Of a stretch of 64,000 nt of DNA, positions 61,333-64,000 are shown in pieces. The stretch is taken from NCBI GenBank assembly GCA_048595745.1, contig CP184361.1, one strand, 5' to 3'. Origin of the DNA: Aquipseudomonas alcaligenes_A (GTDB lineage: Bacteria; Pseudomonadota; Gammaproteobacteria; Pseudomonadales; Pseudomonadaceae). Positions within the stretch are counted from its first letter, which is position 1; every line of letters starts with the position of its first letter. Made by a program: the position numbers and the translations under genes. The notes below the pieces were generated by a model. The model ran no database searches, was not told the DNA's origin, and saw only the letters and a list, made by a program, of their open reading frames with translations.

Positions 61333-62738
61333 CGGCCGACCGCCAGCTGCGGGCTGCCGGCGTCGCGACGCTGGCACACGGTGGCCTCGACGCTGAGACC
61401 TGCGGGCATGTTTTCGGGGGCGTCGACTTCCAGGCTCATGAGGGTCAGGTCGGCCCAGTCGGCATCGTCACGCAGCTCGAACAGGTATCGCCCGCCGGTG
61501 TCGATGCGCTCGCTCTGCTCCAGCTTGTAGCCCTCCTTGCGCCCGCTGAAGTACCAGAGCCGGGTCTGCGCCTCATGGATCTTCGAATCACTGAAACGCA
61601 GATCGACCATGTGATCGGCACTGCGCAGCTCCTTGAGCCCGCCGACACCGTTGAGCAATACCTGGTTGCTGCCCGGCTGCAGCTTGACTTTGCCGCTGAG
61701 CAGCGCCGGCTGGCCGACGCAGCCGTTGTCGACCATGGGTACGGCCTGGCGGTAGAAGTCGCGCAGGGACATGTCGTAGTGAGTCGCGAACTCCCAGACG
61801 ATCACCTTGGGCGGCTTGCTCTGGAACTCCTCGCTGGCCAGCAGCTGCAACATGGCGCTCTCGAAGCCGCCGCCGGTAACCGCCATGTTCAGTACCTGCA
61901 CGCCGCTGTACTGCTCCAGATAGCCGGCAAAGTTGTAGGCCACCCCGCTGTTGCTGGTGCCGACCAGCACCACCTCGGGGCTCGACTCGTCGCCGAACAG
62001 GTTATCGCCACTGCTTTCATCGGCCGGTTCGGTAGCGAAGCGATCGACATACTCGGTGTCATAGCTGGTGCCGCACAGCTCACCTGCGGCCTCCCCGGAG
62101 CTGCCGGGGCTACCGAGGATGCCGACACGCTTGGTGACGAACTCCTTCTTCGGCATGTCGGCGTAGGCCGGAATCTGCTTTAGCACCTCGGCCGTCAGGC
62201 GGGCGGCATCCTGGGCGCCACGTGGCGTCCAGTGGTGGTCGTCCTTGAAGAAGAAGTCGGTTTCCTGATTCTGCTCGTCGAACAGCGGCGAGTAGTCGGC
62301 AGCCCAGATGCCGATCCGGCGGAACTCCTCGATGGTCCTGATGTAGTTGGCGCGGGCCGTCTCCCAGTCGAAGCGGGCCTGCCACTCCGGCGTCAGCTTG
62401 CGCCGGTTGACCAGACCCTTGGTCGGCTGGAACACCACCAGCAACTCCACCCCACGGGCCTTCAGGGCATCGCGGAAACGCTTGAGCTGGGCATAACCTT
62501 CGGGCGTGGTGCCGATGTCGGTACGCAGGTCGTTCTTGGTGCGGAACAGCCAGCTGTCCTGGCCATCGATCAGGGTGTAATGGAAATCCAGCTTCTTGGT
62601 GTTGTAGCTGGCCGGATCAGCCGCCGCCGGACACAGCCGGTCGATGCGCTCGATATGGTATTCGGGCAGTTGCGTCGCGGCCGCAGAAGCCGTCAGCAGG
62701 CTCGCCAGGATGGCGGCGAGCGTACGGGGCGCGCTCAT
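61329..62738 (-). CDS. algX: Alginate biosynthesis acetyltransferase AlgX
   Basis: 469 aa periplasmic protein with a signal peptide (about residues 1-21), an SGNH-like catalytic domain and a C-terminal carbohydrate-binding module. D167 and H169 in DDHHWTPRGA and S262 in VGTSNSG form the catalytic set. It acetylates polymer and is part of the alginate secretion complex. Its ATG overlaps the algG stop (ATGA); a longer upstream frame lies within algG. Confidence 0.94.
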   Translation of the reverse strand: MSAPRTLAAILASLLTASAAATQLPEYHIERIDRLCPAAADPASYNTKKLDFHYTLIDGQDSWLFRTKNDLRTDIGTTPEGYAQLKRFRDALKARGVELLVVFQPTKGLVNRRKLTPEWQARFDWETARANYIRTIEEFRRIGIWAADYSPLFDEQNQETDFFFKDDHHWTPRGAQDAARLTAEVLKQIPAYADMPKKEFVTKRVGILGSPGSSGEAAGELCGTSYDTEYVDRFATEPADESSGDNLFGDESSPEVVLVGTSNSGVAYNFAGYLEQYSGVQVLNMAVTGGGFESAMLQLLASEEFQSKPPKVIVWEFATHYDMSLRDFYRQAVPMVDNGCVGQPALLSGKVKLQPGSNQVLLNGVGGLKELRSADHMVDLRFSDSKIHEAQTRLWYFSGRKEGYKLEQSERIDTGGRYLFELRDDADWADLTLMSLEVDAPENMPAGLSVEATVCQRRDAGSPQLAVGR

Positions 62739-64000
62739 CGCGTGACCTCCTTGTCGTTGCCGAGGTAATCGATCAGTACCGGTTTGTTCTGGCGTACCAG
62801 CAGGTCGAGGATCTTGTCCTGATGCGGGCCGAGAATGCCGGGCAGGACGATGCCGGAGCTCTTGGTCGGCGACAGCATCTCCACCCGGTACAGCTCCAGG
62901 CTCAGCGGCGAATCCACGCCCAGCGGGCCGGAGGCATTGGCCACCAGCTTGCCGCCAACGATGAGCATGGAGATGTTGGTTTCGAAAGGGTCGAGCAGGA
63001 TGTCGCGGTCGGTGTTGCTGAGGTCCTTGACGTGACCGTAGACCCCCAGCTTGCCGTTGCCGACCAGCAGGTTCTCGTACAGGCGCACGTTCATGCTGTT
63101 GCGCACGCGGATGCCGTGGCGCTCGTTGTTGAAGGCCTTGTTGCCCCACAGCAGGTTGTTGCCGCTCTCGTAGATGGTCACGCCATCGGACTTGTTGCGG
63201 TACGTCTCGTTGTAGGCGATGACGTTGTTCACGCTGCTGCGGTCGATAACGATGCCGGAGAGGTTGTTCTCGTAGGAGCGGTTGTTGAAGATCCAGCTGT
63301 CGTTGACCTCACGCGAGACGATGATGCCGTGCTTCTGCACCGTGCCGTAGGCGGTGTTCTCGGCGATGATCAGGCGCCGCGAGCGGTCGTGTGGGTCGAT
63401 GCCGTAGACCAGGTTGTTGCGGTAGGTGTTGCCGCGGATCACCACGTCGTCGGCCTCGTAGCAGTAGAAGCCGTACCACATGTCGTCCCACAGCGAGTTG
63501 AGCAGCCAGCCGGTGGGGTGGCCACGCTGCATTTTCGGGTGCATCGACGGGCTGTACTGGGATATCGAGAAGCCGTAGGACTTGCTCTCGGTGTAGCCGA
63601 GGCTGGAGATGGTCGAGCCGACCACGTAGGTCTCGGTACCGCCCCAGGCGTTGATGAAAGGACGGAAGCGCCCCGTCTTCTCGAACCAGTCCTGACGGTC
63701 TTCCTTCTCGCGCCAGGCGGTAACCCGGCTATCGGTAATGAACAGCTTGCCGTCGTTGATGAGAAAGGCGCCACGGTCACTGGAGAGGCGGAAATCCTTG
63801 GTCGCCTGATCGATATGCAGGGTCGCGCCCGGCATCACCACCAGCGGCCGGCGCAACAGATAGACACCCGGCGCCGTTTCGCGCAGCTGCTCGGCACCGA
63901 GCGCCTTGGCCAGACCGGCCGGCGTGATGTAGCCGCCCTCCACCAGGATCGCCTCGGGCATGCCGCCCTGGCGTACCACCCACTCACGCAGGCGTTCGTC
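62735..64000 (-). CDS. algG: Mannuronan C5-epimerase AlgG (5' end outside window)
   Basis: The visible C-terminal 421 residues carry right-handed beta-helix repeats and the active-site motif GIDPHDRSRRLIIAEN, with later KHGIIVSREVN and DRSSVNN turns. AlgG converts D-mannuronate to L-guluronate residues in the periplasm. The frame stays open through the last base, so the start, signal peptide and first part are beyond 64000. First visible gene of the alginate run. Confidence 0.94.
   Translation of the reverse strand, partial: DERLREWVVRQGGMPEAILVEGGYITPAGLAKALGAEQLRETAPGVYLLRRPLVVMPGATLHIDQATKDFRLSSDRGAFLINDGKLFITDSRVTAWREKEDRQDWFEKTGRFRPFINAWGGTETYVVGSTISSLGYTESKSYGFSISQYSPSMHPKMQRGHPTGWLLNSLWDDMWYGFYCYEADDVVIRGNTYRNNLVYGIDPHDRSRRLIIAENTAYGTVQKHGIIVSREVNDSWIFNNRSYENNLSGIVIDRSSVNNVIAYNETYRNKSDGVTIYESGNNLLWGNKAFNNERHGIRVRNSMNVRLYENLLVGNGKLGVYGHVKDLSNTDRDILLDPFETNISMLIVGGKLVANASGPLGVDSPLSLELYRVEMLSPTKSSGIVLPGILGPHQDKILDLLVRQNKPVLIDYLGNDKEVTR

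Noticed and set aside
1..64000. CRISPR arrays, tRNA/rRNA genes, prophage or integrases
   Set aside because: No spaced direct repeats, tRNA-like folds, or phage or recombinase proteins were seen.

Overview
The window reads as a continuous stretch of a GC-rich Pseudomonas (sensu lato) chromosome. The pointers are the Pseudomonas order gltA / sdhCDAB-sucAB-lpdG-sucCD, a PA1571-type small protein beside an ATP-NAD kinase-like gene, a DUF4892 gene, a Tat-exported spermidine dehydrogenase of the SpdH type, and the alginate operon. I see no tRNA, rRNA, CRISPR array, prophage or complete insertion sequence. Species cannot be fixed from the sequence alone.

Layout. (1) 46-7904, minus: kdpFABC, the high-affinity K+ ATPase, followed by kdpDE with 4-bp overlaps; tandem KdpE-type boxes lie upstream of kdpF. 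(2) 8160-10786, plus: an EnvZ/OmpR-type two-component pair followed by a five-EF-hand protein, possibly a calcium-linked unit. (3) 10836-18357, minus: DUF945 protein, AI-2E family permease, DUF4892 protein, Nu-type glutathione S-transferase, two alpha/beta hydrolases and BrnQ. (4) 18599-20560: a chemoreceptor with a long helical sensor. (5) 20693-32066, minus: a nine-gene TCA operon, sdhCDAB-sucAB-lpdG-sucCD, with a clear sigma70 promoter and a stable hairpin in every gap downstream of sdhB that is longer than about 60 bp; gltA diverges from it. (6) 33763-36675: a START-domain gene with an apparent frameshift in its signal peptide, a YkgJ-type protein, a 3-hydroxyisobutyrate dehydrogenase-like enzyme, a DEDDh exonuclease and ppnP. 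(7) 36744-43736: a probable polyamine-catabolism block, with spermidine dehydrogenase, a PotF-like binding protein, a LysR regulator, an aldehyde dehydrogenase and a second Tat-exported flavin amine oxidase, arranged around an 8-bp inverted repeat. (8) 43824-55222: mixed housekeeping genes, including RhtA-like exporter, ABC exporter, DCC protein, DUF1287 protein, NAD-kinase-like protein, pdxB, MATE exporter, GGCT-like protein, tusA and rlmM. A 147-bp MITE-like element sits exactly between PA1571 and pdxB and supplies both stop codons. (9) 55327-64000, minus: the promoter-distal part of the alginate operon, algG (cut by the window end), algX, algI, algJ, algF, algL, algA.

How the genes work together. 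The TCA block provides citrate synthase, 2-oxoglutarate dehydrogenase, succinyl-CoA synthetase and complex II as one transcription unit opposite gltA. The alginate block provides the GDP-mannose precursor enzyme (AlgA), the periplasmic epimerase (AlgG), the acetylation machinery (AlgX/I/J/F) and the lyase (AlgL). AlgL is not in its usual slot between algX and algI; it lies between algF and algA and carries a lipobox. The polyamine block would oxidise spermidine-type substrates in the periplasm and pass aldehydes to a cytoplasmic dehydrogenase. The strongest leads are the relocated algL with a 24-codon ORF in its old slot, the MITE-like element between two stop codons, the polyamine module, the START-domain frameshift and the kinase/EF-hand unit. 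None is proven to be a new system.
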